Source: Pseudomonadota bacterium (GTDB lineage: Bacteria > Desulfobacterota > Binatia > UBA9968). Taken from it: 64,000 nucleotides of DNA. Both the position numbers and the translations under genes were made by a program. The notes under the pieces were generated by a model. It saw only the letters and a list, made by a program, of their open reading frames with translations, was not told where the DNA came from and did not search any database. Shown here one piece after another: positions 19,516 through 31,100 of this stretch. The stretch's first letter is position 1. Each line of letters opens with the position of its first letter. The stretch is taken from assembly GCA_021324155.1 (NCBI GenBank), contig JAJPJQ010000038.1, forward strand, positions 19,904 to 83,903, in the 5' to 3' direction.

Positions 19516-19544
19516 AGTTTAAGGAAGCGATCTGGGTAAGTCAA
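19516..19544 (-). promoter_or_regulatory. Promoter of the small RNA/micro-ORF
   Basis: On the minus strand TTGACT (19539-19544) and TAAACT (19516-19521) are separated by exactly 17 bases. The transcript would start near 19509, just upstream of the strong ribosome site. The promoter begins 18 bases after the pgeF stop codon, so the unit is independent of pgeF. Confidence 0.65.
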
Positions 19545-19561
19545 TAAAAAACCGCCTTGCT

Positions 19562-20326
19562 CTATGACGGCCAACCGATAAAGCTCAGCTGACGGCCGGT
19601 GTCTTTGTCGCGACGGTAGGAAAAGAATTCTCGGTCGCACGCGTTGCACGGACCGGCGACGACGATGCGCTCGGGCGCGACGCCGGCGCCTTCGAGCTGG
19701 CGGCGGTTGAGCTCGCGGATGTCGAGATACTGTTTACCGACGCGCGACTGTATCGCGCTTTTCGCCGCGTCGCCCCACTTAACGGTAAGCGGCTCGGCAA
19801 CGTCCGCGCCGATCTCGTAGCAGCACACGCCAATTGTCGGTCCGAGCGCGGCCTCGATCTCTTCCGGCGCGACGCCGTAGCGTTCTTTCAAATGCCGCAC
19901 CATCTTCGGCGCGATGCCCGCGAGCGTACCGCGCCAGCCGGCGTGCACGACCGCGGCGAGCTTGCGCTCCGGCATCGAAAAAAGAATCGGCGCGCAGTCG
20001 GCTGTCAGCAGGCCGAGGAAAATCCCCGGCTTCTCGGCGACCATGCCGTCGGCCTCGCCGATCTCCTTGATCTTCGGATCGGCGACGTCAGCGATGTGAT
20101 CACCGTGCACCTGCTTCATGGTGACGACTTTGAGATTGTGCACGCCGACGGCTTTCTTCACGTCGCAGAAGTTGTCCTTGACGACCGCGGGATCGTCGCC
20201 GACGCGGAACGATAGGTTGAGGCCCATGAACGCGCCTTCGCTCTTGCCGCCGCGCCGGCCGAGAAAGCCGTGCAGCGGCGCGCCGCGGCGCTCCCATGCG
20301 GAAACTTTGATCCAGCGAAGCTCCAT
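19562..20326 (-). CDS. pgeF: Purine nucleoside phosphorylase / peptidoglycan editing factor (laccase-domain)
   Basis: YfiH/PgeF-family zinc enzyme, reported in family members to act on purine nucleosides and to edit cell-wall precursors. The 254 residues contain the family motifs in order: VTMKQVHGD, LLTADCAPILF, VVHAGWRGTLAGI, LGPTIGVCCYEIG (Cys pair) and the C-terminal FFSYRRD ... GRQLSFIGW. I start at MELRWIKV because the upstream 12 residues are low-complexity and unlike the family. It faces the divergent sigma54 activator gene across 83 bases. Confidence 0.92.
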   Translation of the reverse strand: MELRWIKVSAWERRGAPLHGFLGRRGGKSEGAFMGLNLSFRVGDDPAVVKDNFCDVKKAVGVHNLKVVTMKQVHGDHIADVADPKIKEIGEADGMVAEKPGIFLGLLTADCAPILFSMPERKLAAVVHAGWRGTLAGIAPKMVRHLKERYGVAPEEIEAALGPTIGVCCYEIGADVAEPLTVKWGDAAKSAIQSRVGKQYLDIRELNRRQLEGAGVAPERIVVAGPCNACDREFFSYRRDKDTGRQLSFIGWPS

Positions 20327-20409
20327 CGCCTCTATTATCGGCGCCGGCGACGCCGGTTGCAAGCGCCGGTTGCAAATCGGCCGCGAGCCGAGCAGAATTT
20401 CCGCTCACA

Positions 20410-22494
<2,085 letters not shown>

Positions 22495-22521
22495 AGAATC
22501 CGACGAACAGAAAAGCGTAAA

Positions 22522-23505
22522 TCAACGAAGGTCCGACAGGAATGTTTTTAGCTGCCGAAGAACTTCCTGGGGGCGTTCTTCCTGCGGCACGTGTCCCGTC
22601 TTTTCCAGAATGATTAATTTTGAGTTTTTAATATCGCTATGGAATCGATGAGCATTTTCGATCGGCATCCACGCGTCGGCCGCTCCCCATATGATTAAAG
22701 TGGGCACGTCGATGTCTTTAAAGCGAAGCTCATTGGACTCTGCGTCGGGAGGCTCGATCAGCTTCGCGGTCTGCTCCAATGGATATCTACTTTCTCGCAC
22801 ATCCATAAAATACGCGTAGCGGCAGACTCGATCCGGCGTAGCTCGCGCGTTGTCAGCGAAGAGCGCTTCGAGCATGAGCTTCGCGCGCAGCTGTGGAGGA
22901 ATTGAATACGACATAAAAAAACGAGAGAAGGGATTTTTTGTCGCCGCAACGATGGGTGGCTGTCTCTGTACATACCCGGCGCTATCGAGCAATACTAAAC
23001 CGTCGATGGTCAATGGCTGCGGGTGGTCCTTGACTCTAAGATACGTCAGCAATGCAATCTCGCCGCCGAGCGAGTGGCCGACAAGCACGACGCGCCTCAG
23101 TCCAAGTCTCGTTAGAAAGTGAATCAAGAATTCCGCTTGATCGTCGGGCGAATATTTTTGATCATGCGGCTTCGAGGTAAATCCGGAGCCTCTTAAATCC
23201 AACCGGACGGTCGAAAATTCCGCCGACAGCTCTGGATAAATGTCGTGCCACGTTTCGAGGCTAGCTCCGAAGCCGTGGATCAAAACGATCGTCGGAGATC
23301 GATTCGATTTCAGGTTGGCTTCAAAATTGACCGAGACGCCATCGACCTCCACTGACTGCGCAGGGCGAGGAACAGCGGCGCCACAGTTGTGCTCGATCTG
23401 TGCCGCCGTGCATCCGAATAAAATTAGGACGACACATCCGCATAAGGTAAGTACGGTTTTCGATGTATCAGCGACGCCCACAGCCACCCCCAACTCTAAT
23501 ATCAT
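22522..23505 (-). CDS. Alpha/beta-hydrolase lipoprotein
   Basis: A 327-residue lipid-anchored hydrolase. The signal peptide ends at a lipobox (LILFGC, Cys about residue 32), so the mature enzyme should sit on a membrane. The alpha/beta-hydrolase core shows IVLIHGFGASLETW (oxyanion HG), the nucleophile elbow VGHSLGGE, the acid in IWGAADAWMP and the histidine in KTGHVPQEERP, so the triad is complete. I start at ATG 23505; an upstream TTG is weaker. It converges on the sigma54 activator gene, and its promoter region shares the GCCTAA repeats with the PAP2 gene. Substrate unknown; an ester or lipid is likely. Confidence 0.85.
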   Translation of the reverse strand: MILELGVAVGVADTSKTVLTLCGCVVLILFGCTAAQIEHNCGAAVPRPAQSVEVDGVSVNFEANLKSNRSPTIVLIHGFGASLETWHDIYPELSAEFSTVRLDLRGSGFTSKPHDQKYSPDDQAEFLIHFLTRLGLRRVVLVGHSLGGEIALLTYLRVKDHPQPLTIDGLVLLDSAGYVQRQPPIVAATKNPFSRFFMSYSIPPQLRAKLMLEALFADNARATPDRVCRYAYFMDVRESRYPLEQTAKLIEPPDAESNELRFKDIDVPTLIIWGAADAWMPIENAHRFHSDIKNSKLIILEKTGHVPQEERPQEVLRQLKTFLSDLR

Positions 23506-23544
23506 ACCTATATTGGGCCACTCCGCCAAGACACTCAGCGTCAG

Positions 23545-23600
23545 CGCCTTAGACGTAACCGCCTAATGCGTTAGGCACTCCCTTAATCCCACCGCCTAAA
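23545..23600. promoter_or_regulatory. Putative enhancer (UAS) with three GCCTAA-type repeats
   Basis: The palindrome GCCTAATGCGTTAGGC (23561-23576) is flanked by CGCCTTA (from 23545) and CCGCCTAAA (23592-23600). The central copy lies 111 bases upstream of the -24 GG of a sigma54 promoter, the usual place for an activator's binding sites. CCGCCTAAT recurs at 27331, 114 bases upstream of the second sigma54 promoter. I infer that these bind the Fis-type activator encoded next door. Confidence 0.55.
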
Positions 23601-23668
23601 CAACTAGCCGCATCTTCCGATCTTGACGATATTTTTGCGATTTTTCGCCCCGTTTTTCGTCATCCGTG

Positions 23669-23684
23669 TGGCATGGACGTTGCT
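23669..23684 (+). promoter_or_regulatory. Sigma54 (-24/-12) promoter upstream of PAP2 gene
   Basis: TGGCATG-4-TTGCT matches the consensus TGGCACG-N4-TTGCW at all but one base, with the invariant GG (23670-23671) and GC (23682-23683) 12 bases apart. The start point would be near 23695, directly before the AGGAGG that serves ATG 23709. An activator gene and upstream repeats strengthen the call. Confidence 0.75.
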
Positions 23685-23708
23685 CCTCCACCTGCTCAGG
23701 AGGACGTC

Positions 23709-24299
23709 ATGAACTTCACCGATTACTCGCTCAATCTCATGCTCAGCGTCTTTCTCATCGTCGGCGCGTATCAGTTTTATTTCTGGTGCCAGAGCCATCC
23801 GCTTGCGATGCCGCGCGAGCTGAAGCTCAAACTTGACGAGCGCATCCCCTATCGTCCGAACTGGGTGTGGATCTATAGCTTCCTCTATTATCCGGCGATC
23901 CTTTACCTCAACTGGGTCGTCGATTCGCCCTCGGAGTTCACGCGCATGGCAGGGAGCTTTCTCCTGCTGCTCGGGCTCCAGATGGCGTTCTTCATCGCCT
24001 TTCCGGTGACGACGCCGGCGAGCTGGCGGCAGCTCAACGCGCGCCGAACGCTCGCCGAGCGCTTCCTCGCCTACGTGCAACGTGTCGACGCGCCGTCGAA
24101 TTGCTTTCCCAGCATGCACGTTTCGGTCGCGACGCTGACGGCGCTGCATCTCTATCCGGCGCTCGGCGCTTGGGCGCTGCTCTTTCCCGTACTGATCGCG
24201 GCGAGCGCGGTTTTCACGAAGCAGCACTATCTCGCCGATCTCCCGGCCGGCGCCGCCCTCGGCTGGGCGACATTCAAAATCTTTGCGCGGATGGCGTGA
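23709..24299 (+). CDS. PAP2-family membrane phosphatase
   Basis: Membrane phosphatase that dephosphorylates lipid phosphates such as phosphatidate or polyprenyl diphosphates. The 196 residues have five or six membrane segments and two of the PAP2 active-site motifs: CFPSMHVS (PSxxH, His near residue 131) and TKQHYLADLPAGAALG (SxxxHxxxD type). The first motif, KxxxxxxRP, is only loosely represented. An AGGAGG six bases before the ATG fixes the start; the upstream in-frame codons lie before the sigma54 start point. It overlaps the next gene as GTGA and is the first gene of the long co-directional run. Confidence 0.85.
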   Translation: MNFTDYSLNLMLSVFLIVGAYQFYFWCQSHPLAMPRELKLKLDERIPYRPNWVWIYSFLYYPAILYLNWVVDSPSEFTRMAGSFLLLLGLQMAFFIAFPVTTPASWRQLNARRTLAERFLAYVQRVDAPSNCFPSMHVSVATLTALHLYPALGAWALLFPVLIAASAVFTKQHYLADLPAGAALGWATFKIFARMA

Positions 24300-24967
24300 G
24301 CAAGGACATGCAAGCCGCGGATCGGAGAGCCGAGGTTTCGCTGCCGCTCAGGTTGCTCATCATCGGGATTCTCTTCGACGCCGCGGCGTTCGCTTACCCG
24401 CCGCTGTCTCTCGGCGCGGCGAACGGCCTTCGCATGCGCCTCTTTCGCCTCGCGCTCGTTGCCGCCGTCGCGCTGCCGCTGCTCGGAGTATTCATATCCG
24501 ATCTCGCAACGCGCTTTGGCGACGAAAACGGCAAAGCCGCCCGTGCGCGGCGCGCGATGATCTTCGGCGCCGCCGCGATGCCGCTGGCTCTAACGGCGGC
24601 GGCATTCACGCGCCTCGAATTCCGAATGCTTCTGCCGCTGCCGGCGCTCGCCGTCGTTTACGCGGCGGTTGCCGCGGCGCTTATGGCGCAGCGTTGCGCG
24701 CGCGGGCCGGAGCTGTGGGGCTGGCGGCTGGTCGCCGCGAGCACTGCGGCCGGCCTCGTCATGGGACTCTACGCCTTCGACGCGCCGCTGTTGGGAAACT
24801 TCGCCGGCGGATACGACGGAACGACGCGCGTTCTGATGCGCGCGGCGCACGAGCTAGCGATCGTCGCCGGCATGTCGCTGATTTCTCTTGGTCACTTCGT
24901 AACGAAAGGAGCCGCAGATGAAGATCGGCCTCGTCGCCATCGCCGGCGTCAAACTGCAGACGCGTAA
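24296..24967 (+). CDS. Integral membrane protein of unknown function
   Basis: A 223-residue protein with about six hydrophobic helices (LLIIGILFDAAAFAYPP, LFRLALVAAVALPLLGVFI, MIFGAAAMPLALTAAAF, and so on) and an Arg-rich cytoplasmic tail. No family recognised. The start is GTG at 24296, inside the stop of the PAP2 gene, so translation is coupled. Its last 50 bases overlap the radical-SAM gene. The position in the sigma54-driven run suggests a membrane step or transport role in the same pathway. Confidence 0.65.
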   Translation: MSKDMQAADRRAEVSLPLRLLIIGILFDAAAFAYPPLSLGAANGLRMRLFRLALVAAVALPLLGVFISDLATRFGDENGKAARARRAMIFGAAAMPLALTAAAFTRLEFRMLLPLPALAVVYAAVAAALMAQRCARGPELWGWRLVAASTAAGLVMGLYAFDAPLLGNFAGGYDGTTRVLMRAAHELAIVAGMSLISLGHFVTKGAADEDRPRRHRRRQTADA

Positions 24968-26345
24968 GTTCATCGACCTCGGCATCACGCTGCCGCAGTT
25001 CGTCAACCGCGGGCGCGTGATCGCGCAGCTGCCGAGCTTGGCGCTCTTGACGATCGCCGGCGCGACGCCCGAAGGCGTCGAGCTGGAGTATGTCGAAGTG
25101 GACGACGTCGCGTCTTTTGCGGCAAAGCCGACGCTCGATTTCGATTTCGTTGCGCTCTCGACCTACACTGCGCGCGCGTTCGACGCCTATCTCGTCGCCG
25201 ATGCGTACCGCGCGCGCGGCGTGCCGGTCGTCTTCGGCGGCCTGCATGCGACGGTGCTGCCCGAGGAGGCGGCGCTCCACGCCGACGCCGTCGTGGCCGG
25301 CGAAGCGGAAACGGTCTGGCCGGAGGTCGTGCGCGATTTCCAGCGCGGCGGGCGCTCACGACTGAAAAGAATCTATCGCGAGCCGGCGCCGGGAAGGCTT
25401 CGACTCGACGCGGCGCCGCTGCCGCGGTTCGATCTGCTCGCCGCGCCGGCCGCCGCATCGGCGGACATCGATCCGCGCGCGACCGGACAATTGAATCGCC
25501 TCGGGCCGTACAACCGCATCACCGTGCAGACGACGCGCGGCTGCCCGCTCGATTGCGAGTTTTGCGCGGCATCGCGGCTCTACGGCGGCTACCGCGTGAA
25601 GCCGGTCGAGCGCGTGCTCGAAGAAATCGACGCTATACGCGCGCTGTGGCGCCGGCCCTTCATCGAGTTCGCCGACGATAATACGTTCGTCAATAAGCGC
25701 TGGGCCAAACTCCTGCTGCGAGAGCTCGCGCCGCGCCGCATCCGCTATTTCACGGAGAGCGACGTTTCAATCGCCGACGACGACGAGCTGCTCGACCTGC
25801 TGTACCCGAGCGGCTGCCGCCAGATCCTGGTCGGCTTCGAGAGCCCGCGCCTTGCGAGCCTCGACGGTCTCGACCGCGTGAACTGGAAAGCGGGCCGGCT
25901 GCCGCAATATGTCGACGCGATCGAGAAGATCCAGAGCCGCGGCGTCAGCGTTTGCGGCTGCTTCATCGTCGGGCTCGACTCCGACACGCCGGACATCTTC
26001 GACGAGATCCGCGAATTCGTCGAGCGCTCGGGCCTGCTCGAAGTCCAGGTGACGATCCTCACGCCGTTTCCCGGGACGCGGCTTTACGACCGGCTCGCGC
26101 GCGAAGGCCGCCTGCTCTACCCCGGCGCGTGGGACCGCTGCACGCTCTTCGATGTCAACTTCCGCCCGCGCGGCATGTCGGTCGAGGAGCTGGAAGAGGG
26201 TGTGATGCGTTTGTGGCGCGACACCTGGAACGCAGAGCAGTTCGCCGCGCGCAAGCGCCGCTACCGCGACATCATGCGCAATTTGCACGGCCGGCGCTCC
26301 GAAGCCGAGAGCGAGGAGTACTTCGCGCTACCCGCCGCTGTGTAG
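24918..26345 (+). CDS. B12-binding-domain radical SAM protein
   Basis: A class B-type cobalamin/radical SAM enzyme of the kind that methylates or rearranges unactivated carbons. In the 475 residues the N-terminal B12-binding Rossmann-like part (about 1-150) includes VVFGGLHATVLPEEA and AVVAGEAETVWPEVV. The radical SAM core has the cluster motif C209-x3-C213-x2-C216 (TTRGCPLDCEFC) and IEFADDNTFVNKRWAKLL. A DUF4070-like C-terminus is plausible. AAAGGAG precedes the ATG. It sits third in the run, next to lipid-handling genes; hopanoid or lipid methylases are family precedents, but the substrate here is unknown. Confidence 0.9.
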   Translation: MKIGLVAIAGVKLQTRKFIDLGITLPQFVNRGRVIAQLPSLALLTIAGATPEGVELEYVEVDDVASFAAKPTLDFDFVALSTYTARAFDAYLVADAYRARGVPVVFGGLHATVLPEEAALHADAVVAGEAETVWPEVVRDFQRGGRSRLKRIYREPAPGRLRLDAAPLPRFDLLAAPAAASADIDPRATGQLNRLGPYNRITVQTTRGCPLDCEFCAASRLYGGYRVKPVERVLEEIDAIRALWRRPFIEFADDNTFVNKRWAKLLLRELAPRRIRYFTESDVSIADDDELLDLLYPSGCRQILVGFESPRLASLDGLDRVNWKAGRLPQYVDAIEKIQSRGVSVCGCFIVGLDSDTPDIFDEIREFVERSGLLEVQVTILTPFPGTRLYDRLAREGRLLYPGAWDRCTLFDVNFRPRGMSVEELEEGVMRLWRDTWNAEQFAARKRRYRDIMRNLHGRRSEAESEEYFALPAAV

Positions 26346-26380
26346 TTTTCATCCGCGTGGATATTCGCCGCAGCCGCCCA

Positions 26381-26386
26381 TATAAT
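26381..26386 (+). promoter_or_regulatory. Perfect TATAAT box, leaderless arrangement
   Basis: TATAAT ends seven bases before the GTG at 26394, so a transcript from it would start at about the start codon itself. The -35 region is weak. This may give internal expression of the amidohydrolase gene within the longer run. Confidence 0.45.
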
Positions 26387-26393
26387 CGAGGCC

Positions 26394-27323
26394 GTGATCG
26401 ACGTCCACGTGCATCTCGCTGCGCTCCCCGACGGCGACAACGGCTGCTACATCTCGCCCAAGATGCTGCGCCGGCCGCTCTCGCGTTTCATCATGTGGAA
26501 GTTCGGCATCGACTTCCGCAAGCCGGCCGAGTCGAACGCCTTCTACGTCGAGCGCCTGCTGCGCGAGCTCGGGCGCGCGACGCTGGTTGAAAAAGCGGTG
26601 CTGCTCGCGCTCGACGGCGTCTACGACGCCGGCGGAAATCTCGACGCGACGCGGACGGATTTTCTTATCTCGAATGCCTACGCGCTCGAGGTCGCGAGAA
26701 CATATCCCGACCGCTTTCTCGCCGGCGCGTCGGTGAACCCGCAGCGGCGCGACGCGCTCGACGAGCTGGAGCGCGCGGCGGCCGCCGGCGCGGCTCTGGT
26801 GAAGATTCTTCCCAACGCGCAGTGCTTCGATCCCGCCGAGAGCCGCTATCTGCCTTTTTATCGGGCGCTCGCGCGCTTGAAGCTTCCGCTCTTGAGCCAT
26901 GTCGGCTACGAATTCAGCCTCGCCGGGCGCGACCAGTCGGCCGGCAACCCCGCGCGGCTGCGCAATGCGCTTGAAGCAGGCGTGACCGTGATCGGCGCGC
27001 ACGGCTGCAGCGAGGGGCTATTCGGCTACGAGCCGCATCTCAATACCGTGCGCGAGTTCGTCTTCCGCTACCCGCACTTTTATCTCGACGCCTCGGCACT
27101 GACGCTGCCGAACCGGGCCGACATGCTTTTCATCCTGAAGCGCCATCCCGAGATTCAGGAGCGGTTGCTTTTCGGCACCGACTACCCGCTGCCGGTCTTC
27201 GCGCTTCCATCGATCGGCGGCGGCTACCTCGCGGCGGCGCGCGCGAGCTATTTCGACCGCCAAGCGCTGGTGCTGAAAAATCTCGGCATTTCGTTCCGGG
27301 ATTTCGCAGCCGTCAAACCGTAA
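26394..27323 (+). CDS. Amidohydrolase-family (amidohydrolase_2) TIM-barrel protein
   Basis: A metal-dependent hydrolase or decarboxylase-fold enzyme of 309 residues. Metal ligands typical of the family are visible: H5-x-H7 (DVHVH), a histidine in LLSHVGYE, one in IGAHGCSEG and the late aspartate in LLFGTDYPLP. The start is GTG at 26394 and no Shine-Dalgarno is present, but a TATAAT box lies directly upstream. It follows the radical SAM gene by 48 bases. The family includes hydrolases of lactones and amides and non-oxidative decarboxylases; a role in trimming the product of the cluster is inference. Confidence 0.82.
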   Translation: MIDVHVHLAALPDGDNGCYISPKMLRRPLSRFIMWKFGIDFRKPAESNAFYVERLLRELGRATLVEKAVLLALDGVYDAGGNLDATRTDFLISNAYALEVARTYPDRFLAGASVNPQRRDALDELERAAAAGAALVKILPNAQCFDPAESRYLPFYRALARLKLPLLSHVGYEFSLAGRDQSAGNPARLRNALEAGVTVIGAHGCSEGLFGYEPHLNTVREFVFRYPHFYLDASALTLPNRADMLFILKRHPEIQERLLFGTDYPLPVFALPSIGGGYLAAARASYFDRQALVLKNLGISFRDFAAVKP

Positions 27324-27330
27324 ATCGCCG

Positions 27331-27394
27331 CCGCCTAATCGGCTGCCGATCCGCGCACGCCGACCGCCCAAGCAGCCAGGCAGTTGGCGGGTCG
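27331..27394. promoter_or_regulatory. Second CCGCCTAAT element and inverted repeat upstream of sigma54 promoter
   Basis: CCGCCTAAT (27331-27339) matches the UAS at 23559-23567 base for base and lies 114 bases upstream of the -24 GG at 27445, against 111 bases for the first. It overlaps an ATCGG-3-CCGAT repeat (27338-27350), and a longer imperfect repeat pairs 27361-27371 with 27384-27394. This is probably an activator binding region. Confidence 0.45.
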
Positions 27395-27443
27395 AAACAT
27401 GAATCCATCCAGTAACCGTCTGGACTTTTCCGCGCCCTGCCTC

Positions 27444-27459
27444 TGGCACCATGCTTGCT
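27444..27459 (+). promoter_or_regulatory. Sigma54 (-24/-12) promoter inside the biosynthetic run
   Basis: TGGCACC-4-TTGCT fits the sigma54 consensus with one mismatch and correct GG-GC spacing (27445-27446 and 27457-27458). The predicted start point near 27470 is almost on the ATG codons at 27467 and 27473. With the shared upstream element it links the downstream lipid and carrier-protein genes to the same activator. Confidence 0.7.
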
Positions 27460-27472
27460 CATTGAGATGAAT

Positions 27473-28186
27473 ATGAATTCTTTGTTGCGTCCCGTTGCGC
27501 TTTCGCCTAAGGATTTGGGGCAGATGGAGTACACGGCTGCGGTCCGAGGCCGTCGCATTCCGATGATCGTCAAGCTGGCTTACAGCGCGTTTGTCGCCGT
27601 TCTCGTGCCCTACTACTGGAAGACCTATACGCCCTGGAATTTTTTATTTTTCTGCGACATCGCGCTGCTGCTCACTTGCGCCGGCCTTTGGCTCGAGAGC
27701 CCGTTTATCATCGGCGCGCAGGCAGTCGGGATACTGCTGCCGCAGACGCTCTGGATTGCAGATTTCGCCGCACGCCTCGCGACCGGCCATCACGTGACCG
27801 GCATAACGGCATACATGTTCGATGAGCGCATTCCGCTGTTCGTACGCGCGCTCTCGTCGTTTCACGGCTGGCTGCCGCTGCTGCTGCTATGGTTGTTGAG
27901 TCGACTGGGATACGACCGGCGGGCGTTCGGCGCAGAAGCGATTGTCATCGCGGCGGTGCTGATCGTGTGCTACGTCTTTGGACCTGTGCCGCCTGCGCCG
28001 GTGTCCAATCCTCAGGCGGCGGTCAACGTGAACTACGTGTACGGATTCAGCGATGAGAGCTCGCAGACGTGGCTGCCATCCGGGCTCTGGCTCGGCACCA
28101 TGATCGCCGGGACGCTCGTCTCCGCCGCCGCGACGCACGCGGCGCTCAAAAAGATTTTTCCCGAGCCGCGCCGCGTTATCTTATAG
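27473..28186 (+). CDS. Uncharacterised membrane protein
   Basis: A protein of about 237 residues with five or six membrane helices. Recognisable conserved-looking stretches are FFCDIALLLTCAGLWLESP, GILLPQTLWIADF, FHGWLPLLLLWLLSRLGYDRRA and NVNYVYGFS; they resemble a widespread hypothetical membrane-protein family whose function I do not know. ATG 27473 is chosen because the sigma54 start point falls at about 27470; ATG 27467 is the alternative. It ends seven bases before the acyltransferase fusion gene, so the two are probably co-transcribed. Confidence 0.7.
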   Translation: MNSLLRPVALSPKDLGQMEYTAAVRGRRIPMIVKLAYSAFVAVLVPYYWKTYTPWNFLFFCDIALLLTCAGLWLESPFIIGAQAVGILLPQTLWIADFAARLATGHHVTGITAYMFDERIPLFVRALSSFHGWLPLLLLWLLSRLGYDRRAFGAEAIVIAAVLIVCYVFGPVPPAPVSNPQAAVNVNYVYGFSDESSQTWLPSGLWLGTMIAGTLVSAAATHAALKKIFPEPRRVIL

Positions 28187-28192
28187 ACTCGC

Positions 28193-31100
28193 ATGGCCGC
28201 TGGAAAATACACGGATACTTTCAGGCTTCCGGGCTTCGCCGCCTTTTTCTGGACACAGTTTCTCGGCGCGTTCAACGATAATTTCTACAAGATGGCCGTC
28301 TCGCTCGTCGCGCTGAACGCCGTCGTGAGCGGCGCGGGCGGCTTTTACGTCGACCTCATTGCGCTGCTGTTCATCCTTCCGTCGGCGCTGTTTTCCGGCT
28401 ACGCCGGCCACCTAGCCGACGTCTACAGCAAAAGACGCGTGCTCGTCTCGGTGAAAGTGTTCGAGATCTTCGTAATGGCGCTCGCATTGATCGCCTTCGC
28501 GACCGGCGGCATCGATCCGATGCTCGCGATCGTTTTTCTCATGGGCGTGCACACGGCATTTTTCAGCCCGGCGAAATACGGCATTCTCCCCGAGATGGTT
28601 CCGAACGCAGATCTCTCGCGCGGCAACGGCCTCCTGGAGATGAGCACGTTTGTCGCGATCATTCTCGGCACATCGCTCAGCGGTCCCATCTACATGGTAT
28701 GGAAAGACCGGCCGGCATGGATCGGCGTCCTGCTGGTGGCGATCGCCGTGATCGGCACATGGACGAGCCTCGGGATTCCCAGAGTACCGCCGGCGTCCAC
28801 CGCGTCGCGGCGGCTGCGGCTCAATCCCTTCGGTGAGATCTGGGAGGGCATGAAGCGGCTCTATCCCGATCGCGCGCTCTGGCTGACGGTCCTCGGGATT
28901 TCCTATTTTTGGTTTGTCGGCGCGCTCGTGCAGCTCGATACACTGTTCTTCGGCAAAGAGCTGCTCGCGCTCGACGAATCGCACATCACGCTGCTGGGAA
29001 CTTTCCTCGCGATCGGCATCGGCGTCGGCAGCCTCGCTGCCGGCCGCCTCTCCGGAGACAAGGTAGAACTGGGCCTCGTGCCCGCGGGCTCGATCGCGAT
29101 GGGCATTTCCTTGGCGCTGCTCGCCTTCACGGGCCACTCTTACGCCGCGACCGCAGCGGCGCTGATCGCTCTCGGTTTTGCCGGCGGCCTTTTCGCCGTG
29201 CCGCTGAACGCGCTGCTGCAGCAGCGCAGCGGCCGCGATGAGAAAGGCCGGCTCATCGCCACCAACAATTTCCTCAATACGCTGGCGATCGCGCTGGCCG
29301 CCGGCGCGCATTGGCTTTTACGCAGCGCGCTCGGCCTCGCTCCCGACCGCATCGCGCTGCTGCTCGGAGCGTTTACGCTCGCAGCGACCGTGGTGGTCTT
29401 GCGGCTGGTGCCGGATTATTTCGCGCGTTTCGCCCTGTGGCTGCTCACGCATACGATGTACCGCATCCGCATCGTCGGCCAGGAGCATGTGCCGCTGCGC
29501 GGCCCGGCACTGCTGGTCTGCAATCACGTCTCCTTCGCCGACCCGCTGCTGGTCGGCGCGTCCGTGCAGCGCTTCATCCGCTTCATGATGTACGCGCCCT
29601 ATTACGAGATGCGTTCGATCAATTGGATTCTGCGTCTGATGAAGGCGATCCCGGTTTCGGCGCGCAGCCGGCGGGAGACCGTCGAATCGCTCAAGCGGGC
29701 GCGCGAGCAATTGGCCGAAGGCCACGTCGTGTGCATCTTCGCCGAGGGCGGCATCAGCCGCACGGGCAACCTGCTGCCGTTCAAGCGCGGCTTCGAAAAG
29801 ATCGTCGAAGACATGAACGTGCCCGTCATTCCGATCCATCTCGACCGCGTCTGGGGCAGTATCTTCAGTTTCAAACAAGGCCGTTTTTTCTGGAAGCGGC
29901 CCGAGCGGTTTCCCTATCCGGTGACAATCTCGTTCGGCGCGCCGCTGCCGCCGTCCGCGACGGCGCACGACGCGCGTCTAGCGGTCGCGGAGCTGGGGAG
30001 CGCGGCGGCGCGCTACCGCCGCGGGCCGCGCGAGACGCTGCCGCTGCGCTTCATCCAGACCGCGAAGCGCCATTGGTTCTCGTTCTGCATGGCGGACTCG
30101 ACCGGGCGCGCGCTCACCTACGGCCGGGCGCTCGTCGCCAGTCTGCTGCTCGCGCGGAGGCTCAAAGAAAAATGCGCCGGCGAGCCGATGATCGGCCTGT
30201 TGTTTCCGGCGTCCGCCGGCGGCGCGCTCGCGAACCTCGCCGTCTCGATCGCGGGCAAGACGGCGGTGAATTTGAATTTCACCGCGGGCGCCGAGGCGCT
30301 CGAACAGGCGCGGCAGCGCTGCGGCATCAAGACGATTCTCACTTCGCGCCAGTTCCTCGCTCGCACAAAGCTCGCGAAAGTCGACGGCATGATCGATCTC
30401 GAAGAACTGCTGAGCGACCTCAAGCCGAAGGAGAAAACCCGGGCGGCCGCGCGCGCGTTTATTTTGCCTGCGCACTTCTTGACGCGGATTTACGGCGACG
30501 ACAAGCTTGGCGCCGACGCCCTCGCCGCGGTGATTTTCTCCAGCGGCAGCACCGGCTCGCCGAAGGGCGTCATGCTCTCGCACGACAACGTGCTTTCCAA
30601 CATCGAATCGTTCGCGCAGCTCTTCCACGTCTCGCCGGAGGACCGCATGCTCGGCGTGCTGCCGTTTTTCCATTCCTTCGGCTTCACCGGCACGCTGTGG
30701 TTTCCGCTGATCACGGGCTTCGGCGCGGTCTACCATTCGAATCCGCTCGACGGCAAAACCATCGGCGAGCTCGCCGAAAAATACCGCGCGACGATCCTCA
30801 TCAGCACGCCGACGTTTTATGCGGCGTACCTGCGGCGAATTTCGCGCGAGCAATTCATGACGCTGCGCTACGCGGTCACCGGCGCGGAAAGGCTGCGCGA
30901 GTCGATCGCACGCGAATTCAAGGAAAAGTACGGTCTCGATCTCCTCGAAGGCTACGGCGCGACCGAGATGAGCCCGGTGATCTCGGTCAATATCCCGGAC
31001 GTCGCCGACGGCGCTGAGCATCAGACTGGCATGAAATCCGGCACCGTCGGCCATCCGCTGCCGGGAGTGGCGGCGAAAGTCGTCGATCCGGACACCGGCG

